Source of the DNA: an uncultured Collinsella sp.
Lineage (GTDB): Bacteria; Actinomycetota; Coriobacteriia; Coriobacteriales; Coriobacteriaceae
DNA length: 64,000 bases
Assembly (NCBI GenBank): GCA_934621295.1
Contig: CAKTVB010000002.1
Span: 1-64,000, forward strand
Reading direction: 5' to 3'
Shown here in pieces: positions 17,243 through 25,766 of this stretch; position 1 is the stretch's first letter, and every line of letters starts with the position of its first letter. Position numbers and translations under genes: made by a program. Below the pieces are notes generated by a model. It was not told where the DNA came from, did no database searches, and worked only from the letters and a program-made list of their open reading frames with translations.

Positions 17243-18490
17243 CTAGGCGATCTCCTCTTCAAAGTTGCTAACGAGCTTGTTGCCCAGGCGTACGACGCCG
17301 GCGCGAATGCGCTCGTCCGGAGCGGTGATGGCGGCGTTCTCGAGCTTAGCGGTGATGAAGAGCTGCTCTGCTTCTTCTGTCGAGATGCCGCGGCAAGCCA
17401 TGTAGAACAGCTGCTCGTCGCGTACGTGTCCGATGGTGGCGCCGTGGTTGCCGGCGACATCGTCCTCATCGCACAGGATGACGGGAACGGTCTTGTTGTC
17501 GACGCCCTTGTTGGCCAAAAGAACGCTTTCGCGCTCGGTACCTTCTGATCCGCGGCAGCCGTGGACAAGGTCGATCGTTCCGCGCAGGACCTTCTTGGAA
17601 GTGCCGGTGAGGACACCGTTGGCGTCCATGTTCGATTCGGTCTTGCGGCCCAGCTGACGAATCGAGTAGTTGAAGTCGCGCGACTGCTCGCGCGCGGCCA
17701 GGTAATCGGTGTCGACAGAGATTTTTGAGGTGTCTCCCCACAGCTCACCGGCAAGTCCGGTGAAGCTCTTGCCGGCTCCGAGCACCGTGTGCTGCACGTG
17801 CACGCGGGCGCCCTCGTCGAGGAAGAAGCCCGATGCGTCAAGCGCAGCCCACGAATCATCGAGCGTCTGTACACAGGTAACGTTCACGTGTGCCTGCTCG
17901 GCGGCGACGACGGAGAGCAGCGAGCCCACAATGCCGGCTCCGGCGACGGGGGAGTCGAGTGCGACGGTGAGGTCGAGCTCTGCCTGCTCCGCGGCGATAA
18001 CCTGGATATCTGCAGCAGCGATAGCGCCGTCAACGCCGTTGATGCGAACGGTGACGTGCTCCTTTTGGTAAGCCGCGAGCTTGAGCACCACAGGTGCCTG
18101 CGCGGCGGACCTCAGGTAGCTTGCCGTCTCGCTGCCGGTGCCGTGCGAGAACGACTCGGCGGGGCCGCATTTCTCCTCGAGGTGCACGGCTTGTGTCTGA
18201 TATGCAGAAAGCGCCGGAACGTCAAGCTGGTCAAGGTCGCCTGCGTCGACGCGCTCACGGTCGGTGGCATCGCCCGGCGCCGCTGTGCGGCGAGCGGGGA
18301 AATGGCTATCGGCAAGCTTTAGGGCGGCTTCAAAGTCGCCGGCGGTGCCCATGCAGGCATCTGCCCCCTCGACTTCGACAGCATCGATGCCTGCCGGGGC
18401 AAGTTTGGGGTCGATCTCCAGGGAGGTTGAGTTCATCTTGAGCCAGCTCCAGGTCGGAGCGGGCATTGCGTTGAGATTCTCGATCTTCAT
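17243..18490 (-). CDS. sufD: Fe-S cluster assembly protein SufD
   Basis: Beta-helix partner of SufB in the SufBC2D scaffold complex. 415 aa. The C-terminal half shows the SufBD core: VLSGTSKKVLRGTI-type phrase, HGCRGSEGTERESVLL, VILCDEDDVAGNHGATIG and YMACRGISTEEAEQLF. The N-terminal half is poorly conserved, as usual. The start abuts the sufB stop with no gap. Assignment as SufD rather than a second SufB rests on the shorter length and divergent N-terminus. Confidence 0.93.
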   Translation of the reverse strand: MKIENLNAMPAPTWSWLKMNSTSLEIDPKLAPAGIDAVEVEGADACMGTAGDFEAALKLADSHFPARRTAAPGDATDRERVDAGDLDQLDVPALSAYQTQAVHLEEKCGPAESFSHGTGSETASYLRSAAQAPVVLKLAAYQKEHVTVRINGVDGAIAAADIQVIAAEQAELDLTVALDSPVAGAGIVGSLLSVVAAEQAHVNVTCVQTLDDSWAALDASGFFLDEGARVHVQHTVLGAGKSFTGLAGELWGDTSKISVDTDYLAAREQSRDFNYSIRQLGRKTESNMDANGVLTGTSKKVLRGTIDLVHGCRGSEGTERESVLLANKGVDNKTVPVILCDEDDVAGNHGATIGHVRDEQLFYMACRGISTEEAEQLFITAKLENAAITAPDERIRAGVVRLGNKLVSNFEEEIA

Positions 18491-19903
18491 CTATCCGATC
18501 GCTCCTTCCATCTCGAGCTTGATCAGGTTGTTCATCTCTACCGCGTACTCGAGCGGCAGCTCTTTGCTCACGGGGTTGGCAAAGCCGTTGACGATCATCG
18601 TGCGCGCTTCTTCCTCGGAGATGCCACGGCTCATGAGGTAGAAGATCTTGTCGTCACCGATACGTCCGATGGTCGCTTCATGGCCCACGTCGACGTTCTT
18701 GGCGCGAATGTCCATTGCGGGAATGGTGTCCGAACGGCTCTCGGAGTCAAGCATGAGCGACTGGCAGCTCACGGTTGCCTTGGCGCCCTCGGCGCGCGGC
18801 GTTGCCACGATGGAGCTGCGGAAGGTCTGTACGCCGCCCGACTTGGAGATGCCCTTGGTCTCGACGGAGGCGGTGGTGTCGGGCGCGTTGAGCACCACCT
18901 TGCAGCCGGTGTCGAGGTTTTGTCCTGCGCCGGCAAAGGTGATGCCGGTGAAGCTCGAGCGCGCACGGGCGCCGTTGAGCACGCTCATGGGGTACAGGTA
19001 ACCCACATGGCTGCCAAACGAGCCCGAGATCCACTCGATCTCGCCGTCCTCATCCACGCGTGCGCGCTTGGTATTGAGGTTGTACATATTCTTCGACCAG
19101 TTTTCGATAGTCGAGTAGCGCAGGTGAGCACGCTTGCCCACGATAAGCTCGACGGCGCCGGCGTGGAGGTTTGCCACGTTGTATTTAGGCGCCGAGCAGC
19201 CCTCGATAAAGTGAAGGTCTGCGTCGTCCTCGACGATGATGAGCGTATGCTCGAACTGGCCGGCTCCCTTGGCGTTCAGACGGAAGTAACTCTGCAGTGG
19301 GAAGTCCAGCTTGGTGCCAGCAGGTACGTAGACAAACGAGCCGCCCGACCAGACAGCGCCGTGCAGGGCTGCGAACTTGTGATCGGTGGGCGGGATGACT
19401 GTCATAAAGTTCTCGCGAATGATGGGCTCCCACTGGGGGTCATGCAGAGCCTCTTCGATGCCGGAATACACGATGCCCATCTTGCTCGCGGTGTCCTGCA
19501 TGTTGTGGTACACGAGCTCGGAGTCGTATTGTGCGCCGACGCCTGCCAGGTAGCTGCGCTCGGCCTCGGGGATGCCCAGACGCTCGAAGGTGTTCTTGAT
19601 ATCGTCGGGCACGGAATCCCAGTCGTGCTTTTGATCGGTGTTGGGCTTCACATAGGTAACGATATTGTCCATATCGAGACCGTCGATGCCCGGTCCCCAG
19701 GTGGGGTTGGGAAAGCGATTGAAGATGTCGAGGGACTTGAGGCGCAGCTCGAGCATCCACTCGGGCTCGTCTTTTTTGGACGAGATCTCGCGCACGATAT
19801 CGGGGGTGATGCCGGCCGCAAGGCGCTCGAAGCCCTCTTCGCCGTAGGTAAAGTCATAGAGGCTGCGGTCGATGTCCGCTACCTCGGTGCGGTTCTTTGC
19901 CAT
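18491..19903 (-). CDS. sufB: Fe-S cluster assembly protein SufB
   Basis: Core scaffold subunit on which new clusters form. 470 aa. Landmarks are the N-terminal YDFTYGEEGFERL, VGAQYDSELVYHNM, the central YVPAGTKLDFPLQSYF, YSTIENWSKNMYNLNTKRA, and the C-terminal SRSDTIPAMDIRAKNVDVGH with IFYLMSRGISEEEARTM. These are invariant SufB blocks. It lies 12 bases after sufC and abuts sufD. Confidence 0.96.
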   Translation of the reverse strand: MAKNRTEVADIDRSLYDFTYGEEGFERLAAGITPDIVREISSKKDEPEWMLELRLKSLDIFNRFPNPTWGPGIDGLDMDNIVTYVKPNTDQKHDWDSVPDDIKNTFERLGIPEAERSYLAGVGAQYDSELVYHNMQDTASKMGIVYSGIEEALHDPQWEPIIRENFMTVIPPTDHKFAALHGAVWSGGSFVYVPAGTKLDFPLQSYFRLNAKGAGQFEHTLIIVEDDADLHFIEGCSAPKYNVANLHAGAVELIVGKRAHLRYSTIENWSKNMYNLNTKRARVDEDGEIEWISGSFGSHVGYLYPMSVLNGARARSSFTGITFAGAGQNLDTGCKVVLNAPDTTASVETKGISKSGGVQTFRSSIVATPRAEGAKATVSCQSLMLDSESRSDTIPAMDIRAKNVDVGHEATIGRIGDDKIFYLMSRGISEEEARTMIVNGFANPVSKELPLEYAVEMNNLIKLEMEGAIG

Positions 19904-19915
19904 GCTTGATGCTCC

Positions 19916-20680
19916 TTACTGGGCGTTTGCTGCCTCGCGCTCAAAGGACTCGAAGCCGTGTTCGTCGATCCAGGGGATGAGCGAAGCGTCGTCGGTGCGC
20001 ACGACATGGCCCTTGACCATCACGTGGACCTTGTCGACGGAGAGGTGCTCGAGGATGCGCGTGTTGTGCGTGATGATGAGCATGGAGCCGTCACAGGACT
20101 TGCGATAGACGTCCATGCCACGGGAGACCACGGAGAGTGCGTCGACGTCCAAGCCGGAGTCGGTCTCGTCGAGGATGGCGAGCTTGGGCTGCAAAAGCAG
20201 CAGCTGCAGCATCTCGACCTTCTTCTTCTCGCCGCCCGAGAAGCCTACGCCCAACTCGCGGTTGAGGTAGGCGGTGTCCATGTCGAGCTCTCCCGCGAGT
20301 TCCTTCACGCGACGGCGGAACTCCTTGCCCTTCATTTCCAGGCCGGGGCGGCCGGCGATGCTGGCGCGCAGGAAGCTGGAAAGGGGCACGCCGGGAATCT
20401 CGACCGGGGCCTGGAAGGAGAGGAACAGGCCGGCGCGCGAACGCTTGTCGGTAGTGAGGTCGGTGATGTCCTCGCCATCAAAGAAGATGCGGCCATCGTT
20501 GACGGTATAGACGGGGTCGCCCATGACGAGGTGGCCAAGAGTGGATTTGCCGGCACCGTTGGGGCCCATGAGCACGTGCGTCTCACCTGCCGGGACATCA
20601 AGGTTCACCTGATGAAGAATGGTTTTTTCCTCAACGGAGGCGGTAAGGTTCTCCACATGAAGAAGTGCGGTATCGGGCAT
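19916..20680 (-). CDS. sufC: Fe-S cluster assembly ATPase SufC
   Basis: Soluble ABC-type ATPase of the SufBC2D complex. Walker A is GPNGAGKSTLGHLVMG, signature FSGGEKKKVEMLQLLLL, Walker B LAILDETDSGLDVDAL, and the switch region MLIITHNTRIL; DETDSGLD is the SufC hallmark. About 254 aa. An ATG at 20689 lies directly on the GAGAGG ribosome binding site, so ATG 20680 (9-base spacing, MPDTALLHVENLTA) is preferred. First gene of the operon. Confidence 0.96.
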   Translation of the reverse strand: MPDTALLHVENLTASVEEKTILHQVNLDVPAGETHVLMGPNGAGKSTLGHLVMGDPVYTVNDGRIFFDGEDITDLTTDKRSRAGLFLSFQAPVEIPGVPLSSFLRASIAGRPGLEMKGKEFRRRVKELAGELDMDTAYLNRELGVGFSGGEKKKVEMLQLLLLQPKLAILDETDSGLDVDALSVVSRGMDVYRKSCDGSMLIITHNTRILEHLSVDKVHVMVKGHVVRTDDASLIPWIDEHGFESFEREAANAQ

Positions 20681-20736
20681 TGTGCGCATCCTCTCAATCG
20701 CGACAGGGCTTAAACCCTAGGAATTCTCTCGGAATA

Positions 20737-20764
20737 ACGATAAGATGATACCGTTTTTAGTCAA
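20737..20764 (-). promoter_or_regulatory. Candidate promoter of the suf operon
   Basis: On the minus strand TTGACT (20759-20764) and TATCGT (20737-20742) are separated by 16 bases, about 55 bases before the sufC start. The divergent Rrf2 gene begins 110 bases to the right, so its product is the likely regulator. I could not place an operator with certainty. Confidence 0.5.
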
Positions 20765-20876
20765 GCGTTAATCCGAGTACTTTGCTCGAATTTAGCTCTA
20801 TGTGCAAAAGTCACAGCTACGAGCCGCTTTGTGGGGTCTGTGCCCTTGTGTGTCTTGTTTGCCGATGGGAGGACGA

Positions 20877-21335
20877 ATGCTTATATCCTCTAAGGGGCGC
20901 TATGCCCTGAGACTTATGATCTACATTGCCGCGTTTGGTGATGAAGAAGGCAAAATCGCCCTGCGAGAGGTTGCCGAGCGTGAGAGCATCTCGTTGAAAT
21001 ATCTCGAGCAGCTGGTTCGTCCCTTGATGGGGGCGGGTCTGCTCAAGAGTGTTCGCGGCAAGGGCGGTGGCTACATGCTTGCCAAGCCTGCGGAGGAGAT
21101 TCGAGCCGGCGACATCCTGCGCGTGGCGGAGGGCTCTACGGGGGCGGTGGCGTGCGAGGGCCTCGACGGTTCGTGCGGGCGAGCGGAGCTTTGCTCGACA
21201 GTCAAATTCTGGACCGGCCTCGAGGCTGCGATCGATGCCTACGTGGACGGTGTGACGCTGGCGGAGCTCTCCGCGGTGCCCGAGGTCCATCTGGAAGTTG
21301 ATCTGAGCTCGCTCGAAGGGTGCAAGGGCAAGTAG
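20877..21335 (+). CDS. Rrf2-family transcriptional regulator (IscR-like)
   Basis: Winged-helix DNA-binding protein predicted to sense Fe-S status. The N-terminus is MLISSKGRYALRLMIYIAA, the family hallmark, followed by the recognition region ISLKYLEQLVRPLMGAGLL and the wing VRGKGGGYMLAKP. Three Cys (VACEGLDGSCGRAELCS) sit at the usual cluster-binding position. About 152 aa. The frame is open from 20802, but ATG 20877 follows GGGAGGAC. Transcribed away from sufC, so it probably controls the suf operon and itself. Confidence 0.9.
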   Translation: MLISSKGRYALRLMIYIAAFGDEEGKIALREVAERESISLKYLEQLVRPLMGAGLLKSVRGKGGGYMLAKPAEEIRAGDILRVAEGSTGAVACEGLDGSCGRAELCSTVKFWTGLEAAIDAYVDGVTLAELSAVPEVHLEVDLSSLEGCKGK

Positions 21336-21461
21336 CGAGCCGCCTGTCCCATTGACCCCGGGTTTGAGGATAACGAAACATCCGTGCCTTTTGCTGTGGG
21401 ATAATAGCCCCATCAGTAGTCTTTGTAGGGCGGGTTCATCCGTCTTGAATTGGGGGTTTCT

Positions 21462-22349
21462 ATGTCTTCGTTCATGCTTTCCTGCGAGTCGACCGCAGAT
21501 CGCACTGCGGCGTTTTTCGCCGAGCGCGATATCGCGTACGTCTGCTTTCATTATGAAGTGGACGGCAAGACCTACTCGGACGATCTGTATCAATCCACGA
21601 CGTCCGAGCGGTTTTTTGCGAGCATCGCGGCGGGCGCCGAGCCCAAAACCTCTCAGGTGGGAACGGGAGAGTACATCGACTTTTGGGAGCCTGCCCTCAA
21701 AGAGGGGAAAGACGTGCTGCACGTCTCGCTTTCCTCGGGCATTTCCGGAACATATAACTCTGCCTGTTTGGCTGCCGAGCAACTGCATGAGCGCTACCCC
21801 GAGCGTCGCATTCGCGTAATCGACTCGCTTGCGGCGTCTGCGGGATACGGCTTGCTCATGGAGTATCTTGCCGACATGCGTGACGCCGGCTCGACGTTTG
21901 ATGAGATAGCGGACTGGGCTGAGGCTCATAAGCTTAACGTCCACCATTGGTTCTTCTCGAGTGATTTGACGAGTTTCATTCGCGGTGGCCGCATTTCAAA
22001 GGCGAGCGGCGTCTTGGGCACCGCCCTTAAAATCTGTCCGCTCATGAACGTGGATAACACGGGCCACTTGATCCCACGCGAGAAGATTCGCACCAAGAAG
22101 CGTGCCATTGCCCAGATGGTCAAAACCTGTATGGAGCATATCGACGACGGCGCGGCTTACACCGGCAAGGTGTGCATGTCGCAGTCGGCGTGCCGCGCCG
22201 ACGCCGAAGCCGTGGCAGATGCTTTGGTCGAGCATATGCCTCAGCTTGCCGGCAAGATCGATATCAATGATATCGGCACCGTGATCGGTTCCCACACTGG
22301 TCCTGGCACCGTCGCCCTGTTCTTTATGGGAGACACGCGCGTCGACTAG
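21462..22349 (+). CDS. DegV family fatty-acid-binding protein
   Basis: Cytosolic protein that binds fatty acids; FakB-type members present them to the kinase FakA. About 295 aa. Hallmarks are the N-terminal SCESTADRT, the substrate-loop SSGISGTYNSACLAAEQL, VIDSLAASAGYGLL, and the C-terminal GTVIGSHTGPGTVALFF. The start at 21462 follows GGGGGT by 5 bases; an upstream ATG at 21450 lies on that site. No FakA gene is nearby. Followed by a very strong bidirectional terminator. Confidence 0.9.
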   Translation: MSSFMLSCESTADRTAAFFAERDIAYVCFHYEVDGKTYSDDLYQSTTSERFFASIAAGAEPKTSQVGTGEYIDFWEPALKEGKDVLHVSLSSGISGTYNSACLAAEQLHERYPERRIRVIDSLAASAGYGLLMEYLADMRDAGSTFDEIADWAEAHKLNVHHWFFSSDLTSFIRGGRISKASGVLGTALKICPLMNVDNTGHLIPREKIRTKKRAIAQMVKTCMEHIDDGAAYTGKVCMSQSACRADAEAVADALVEHMPQLAGKIDINDIGTVIGSHTGPGTVALFFMGDTRVD

Positions 22350-22388
22350 ATACGATGTCCTTTGCGTCTCCCGAACGTTCGTAAGAAA

Positions 22389-22426
22389 GAAGCGCACCGA
22401 TACCGGCTTCGGTATCGGTGCGCTTC
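22389..22426. terminator. Bidirectional Rho-independent terminator
   Basis: Perfect 17-base arms GAAGCGCACCGATACCG and CGGTATCGGTGCGCTTC around a GCTT loop, with TGTTT on the right and an A-rich flank on the left. It serves both the DegV gene and the convergent gene at 22452. Confidence 0.93.
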
Positions 22427-22451
22427 TGTTTGCATTGCGCGGCCAAGCAGA

Positions 22452-23483
22452 TCATTTCCGACGCGAGAAGAATGCGTTTCTGCGCTCACGGCGGCGCTGG
22501 GATGCCTGCGCCAGGTGAGCGATTACGTCGTCGGTGAACGGGATATCGGAGCCCACGCCCTCGATGGGGTTGATATCGCCTGCAGAAATGGGGTCGATTG
22601 AGGGCTCCTCGTGCAGGCCCGCGTTCTCCTGTTCGCGGTAGCGAGCCATCATGTCCTGCTGCATCATCTGCGCCGAAGGCGGGGTCCAGATGATAGCGTT
22701 AGCTCCGGCCTCGATGGTTGCCTGGATGGATTCGGGCGTTTTGCCGCCCGGTGCGATGAGCGGAAGGTTGGGGTAAGACCGACGCAGCTCACGCAGCACC
22801 TCGGGGGTGTTCTTGCCAGCAGCGATGTTTAGGATCTTAGCGCCCGCGCGCACCTTGGCGTGTGCGTCGTCGGCGCGCACCACGGTCGCTACGACGGGAA
22901 TGTCCACCACGTGCACGATGTGTTCGACCATCTCGGGCGAGGCGGGGGAGTTCACGATCACGCCTGCGACACCTTGCATTTCGGAAACGGCTGCGAGCTG
23001 TACCGAACGCTTGCCTGTCGTTGTGCCGCCGCCCACGCCCACGAACACCGGGCATTCGGCTGCGGTGAGCAGGGCCTGCGTGATAGCGGGCTGTGCCGTA
23101 AAGGGATAGACCGCAAAGACGGCGTCGGCGTTGCTATTGCGAATGACGGCGACGTCGGTCGAGTACATGAGCGACTTGATACGGCGACCAAAGAGGGTAA
23201 AACCGCTTGCATCTTCGATAGCATCGGGCACGGAGATGGTCGCCTTGCGTAAAGTCCCCTCGATAGGCGCAGGGTCCATGGGCAAGATTCCCGCCGGGGT
23301 CACGGCGTGGGGAGGAGCGGAGAGATCGGGATCGATATCGACCTCGGTGAAATCGACCGTGGCGTCGATGCTCTGCTCGACCTTGGCCTCGAGCTCTTCT
23401 GTATCCAACGAGGTTGCTGAAACGTTTTCGCACGGTAGCATATCGGGATTGGCGTGCAGATTGTTCTCAGTCAGGTTATCCAT
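22452..23483 (-). CDS. TIM-barrel-like protein of unknown function
   Basis: About 343 aa. The central 220 residues read like a beta/alpha barrel with phosphate-binding ends: MYSTDVAVIRNSNADAVFAV, PVFVGVGGGTTTGKRSVQL, GVIVNSPASPEMVEHI, IPVVATVVRADDAHAKVRAG, KILNIAAGKNTPEVLREL and LIAPGGKTPESIQATIEAG. The pattern resembles KDPG aldolase or HisA-type barrels, but I cannot assign a reaction. The first 90 residues are acidic and probably disordered; the last 40 are basic and end in RRRERRNAFFSRRK. ATG 23483 follows GGAGCAACTCC and is preferred to 23531. It is a single gene facing a shared terminator. Confidence 0.6.
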   Translation of the reverse strand: MDNLTENNLHANPDMLPCENVSATSLDTEELEAKVEQSIDATVDFTEVDIDPDLSAPPHAVTPAGILPMDPAPIEGTLRKATISVPDAIEDASGFTLFGRRIKSLMYSTDVAVIRNSNADAVFAVYPFTAQPAITQALLTAAECPVFVGVGGGTTTGKRSVQLAAVSEMQGVAGVIVNSPASPEMVEHIVHVVDIPVVATVVRADDAHAKVRAGAKILNIAAGKNTPEVLRELRRSYPNLPLIAPGGKTPESIQATIEAGANAIIWTPPSAQMMQQDMMARYREQENAGLHEEPSIDPISAGDINPIEGVGSDIPFTDDVIAHLAQASQRRRERRNAFFSRRK

Positions 23484-23680
23484 GGAGTTGCTCCTTCCTG
23501 GCCGTGATGGATGTTCGTTTTCATACGGCATGCATGTGTTGCATTTGCGCCCACACCGTGGTGGACTCCTGTTCTTTTGAGCGTGCTTGCATGCCGAAGA
23601 TAAGCTATCGCTCCGTTAGGAGTAATTTAATGGGGTAGTTATACCCACGCATCGTCTATGCAAACTAAACGGAGAAGCAG

Positions 23681-23887
23681 ATGCAGATGAATCTCATGGA
23701 CATTATCGGTCCCGTAGCGCTATTCGTTGGCGTGATCTGCATCGCCGCCGCCCTCTATTTTGTGATTACTCTCATCAAGGGGGCATCTGCTCGTCGTCGC
23801 GAGCAGCGCGATGTCGCCTCGAGGGGCGCCCATCGCCGCTCGGATTCTCGAGCCGGCTTTCGCGGCGACGGCATGGATCGCCATTAA
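23681..23887 (+). CDS. Small single-pass membrane protein, unknown function
   Basis: 68 aa. One hydrophobic segment at residues 8-31 (IIGPVALFVGVICIAAALYF is its core), then a basic, Arg-rich tail that should remain in the cytoplasm. Preceded by ACGGAGAAGCAG, a reasonable ribosome binding site. Its stop overlaps the 3' end of the convergent RsmB gene by four bases. No family recognised. Confidence 0.6.
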   Translation: MQMNLMDIIGPVALFVGVICIAAALYFVITLIKGASARRREQRDVASRGAHRRSDSRAGFRGDGMDRH

Positions 23888-24945
23888 CGCTTCTTGGTCA
23901 TAAGCGCGAGGAAGAAGCCCTCGTATTCACGCGAGGGAGCAACGGTGACGGTGCCCTCGATTTCGTTGTGCAGAACCGGGATGACATGTTGGGCCAATAG
24001 CTTGGCAAACGGTGCGGCGACCGTGAAGTTGCCGTCGGCGTCCTCTGCCTTATCAAGAGCCACGAGCTCGCAATCGCGATGCTTTTTGAGCGCGTGGGTA
24101 ACAGCGTCCTCGTTTTCTTGAGGAAGTATCGAGCATGTCGAATACAGCAGGTAGCCACCGGGCTTAAGCACGGTGAGGCCGCGGTCCAGCAATGCGCGTT
24201 GGGAGCGGGCGCATTTTTGCAGAAGTTGTTCGCTAAAGCCTTTGAGGGTTCGTTCGCAATCAGCGATGAGCGTACCCGAGCCCGTGCAGGGGGCATCGAG
24301 CAGAATGCGATCAAACGAGAAAAATTCATCAAGCTCGCGCGCATCGACGCGCATAACCTGCACGTTCTTGGCGCCTTGCTTTTCAAGGTTGTGCTCGAGC
24401 TTGTCTGCTCGGGGAGCGTGCATCTCCGCGGCTGTCACATGGGCCTGCGGCTCGAGGGCCGCGAGCTGCGTGGTTTTGCCGCCGGGTGCCGCGCACATGT
24501 CCAAGATGTCCTGACCGGCCTGCGCGGCCAATGCCAGTGGGGGCAGCATGGACGAGAGGCTCTGCAGGTAGATTTTTCCATCGTGGATAAGATCGAGATC
24601 CCAAACGGCTCGCTCAAACGAAGCGGGGACGACAAAGGCTTCGGCGTACCACGGCACGCGCTCGAACTCGATGCCTGCGGTGCGCAGTGCATCGGCAATT
24701 TCCTCAGCATTTGACTTCAGCGTGTTTGCGCGGAAGGTCACGGGTCGGTCTTTGGCCTGCGTGATTCCCTCTAGGATAGAAAAGGCGGCAGGGCCGTAGG
24801 CACCGGCGATGGAGTCGATGAAAAACGAGGGAAGCGCCATGTCCCCAAACGTCGCGCTGAGCTTTTCCGCTTCATCGGTGTGCTCGAACGTGCGCAGATC
24901 GAGCGCTTCCTTAACCTGCTTCTTTTGCTTCTTGCGGCGTGCCAT
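23884..24945 (-). CDS. RsmB/NOP-family RNA m5C methyltransferase
   Basis: SAM-dependent methyltransferase forming 5-methylcytosine in rRNA or tRNA. The SAM site is ILDMCAAPGGKTTQLAAL near residue 160. The first catalytic Cys lies in ILLDAPCTGSGTL and the second in LYSTCSILPQENEDAV. An N-terminal 140-residue region replaces the NusB-like domain of RsmB proper, so it is closer to the RsmF/YebU-like group. 353 aa; the basic C-terminus is short. The 75 bases between it and EcfT hold no gene. Confidence 0.88.
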   Translation of the reverse strand: MARRKKQKKQVKEALDLRTFEHTDEAEKLSATFGDMALPSFFIDSIAGAYGPAAFSILEGITQAKDRPVTFRANTLKSNAEEIADALRTAGIEFERVPWYAEAFVVPASFERAVWDLDLIHDGKIYLQSLSSMLPPLALAAQAGQDILDMCAAPGGKTTQLAALEPQAHVTAAEMHAPRADKLEHNLEKQGAKNVQVMRVDARELDEFFSFDRILLDAPCTGSGTLIADCERTLKGFSEQLLQKCARSQRALLDRGLTVLKPGGYLLYSTCSILPQENEDAVTHALKKHRDCELVALDKAEDADGNFTVAAPFAKLLAQHVIPVLHNEIEGTVTVAPSREYEGFFLALMTKKR

Positions 24946-25019
24946 ATGCTCTCCTTATCATGTATCTTCCTGTTGCATGGTAACAAGGGGAGCGCGTCTG
25001 CGCGACGGGGGAACAAAAA

Positions 25020-25766
25020 CTAAAGAAGCAACCCCGCTGCGATGAGGGCGATGCAGACGATGAAAACCGCGATATCGCAAGCAGCAAAGGGGTAACGCTT
25101 ATAGCTGCTCTCACGCGTGCGTAGGTAAAAGCCGCGCTGCTCAGCGGCGAGCGCTGTTGCATCGGTCTTGCCTACGCTCGAGATAAGCAGCGGGGCGCAC
25201 AACGGCAGCATGAGCTTGAGTTTCTTGATGGGGTTCTTGGTGTCGTACTCCACTCCACGCGCCGTCTGCGCTTCGATAATCGCATTCATCTCTTGACTGA
25301 ACACGGGGACAAAACGCAGCGCCGTGGTGAAGGTGAAGGCGTAGCGATAGGGGATGTGCAGCTTCTCGACACAGGCGTTTGCAAGGTCGTTGAGCTTGGT
25401 GACCATGAGCATCAAGACGAGCGGCAGCGCCACACCCAAAAGGCGCAGGCATGCTTTGGAGCCCGTGATAAGGCCGGTATCGGTTACAAAGGCGAAAAGC
25501 GTTTTGCCTTCTCGCATGAAGGCGGTTTGGAGCACAAGCATGATCAAGGCGATGGGAATGAGGAGGCGCAGTAGCTTGAGCAGTCGATCGGCTACGCCTG
25601 CGTAGGCGCCCAGGGCGAGCGTGAGTGCGAGCAGGCCGATGAGCATCGCGTAACTTTGAGCCAAGAAGGTGGAGAGGATGATCGCTGCGGCGAGTGCGAG
25701 CTTTGCTACGGGGTTGAGCTTGTGCAGCAGCGTGGTGCCGGGCACGTAATCGATAACATTAACCAC
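25020..25766 (-). CDS. ecfT: ECF transporter transmembrane component EcfT
   Basis: Membrane coupling subunit of an energy-coupling-factor importer, linking the ATPases to substrate-binding S proteins. About 248 aa with five or six membrane segments. The start region is NVIDYVPGTTLLHKLNPVAK, the typical EcfT N-terminus. The long cytoplasmic helix holds the two Ala-Arg-Gly-type coupling motifs; AQTARGVEYDTKNPIKKLK is clear. No ATG fits; the GTG at 25766 overlaps the ATPase stop by 8 bases and is preceded by GAGGAG 10 bases earlier, so translation is coupled. Confidence 0.9.
   Translation of the reverse strand: MVNVIDYVPGTTLLHKLNPVAKLALAAAIILSTFLAQSYAMLIGLLALTLALGAYAGVADRLLKLLRLLIPIALIMLVLQTAFMREGKTLFAFVTDTGLITGSKACLRLLGVALPLVLMLMVTKLNDLANACVEKLHIPYRYAFTFTTALRFVPVFSQEMNAIIEAQTARGVEYDTKNPIKKLKLMLPLCAPLLISSVGKTDATALAAEQRGFYLRTRESSYKRYPFAACDIAVFIVCIALIAAGLLL

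Noticed and set aside
18680..19909. 409-aa plus-strand frame across sufB
   Set aside because: Antisense shadow of sufB.
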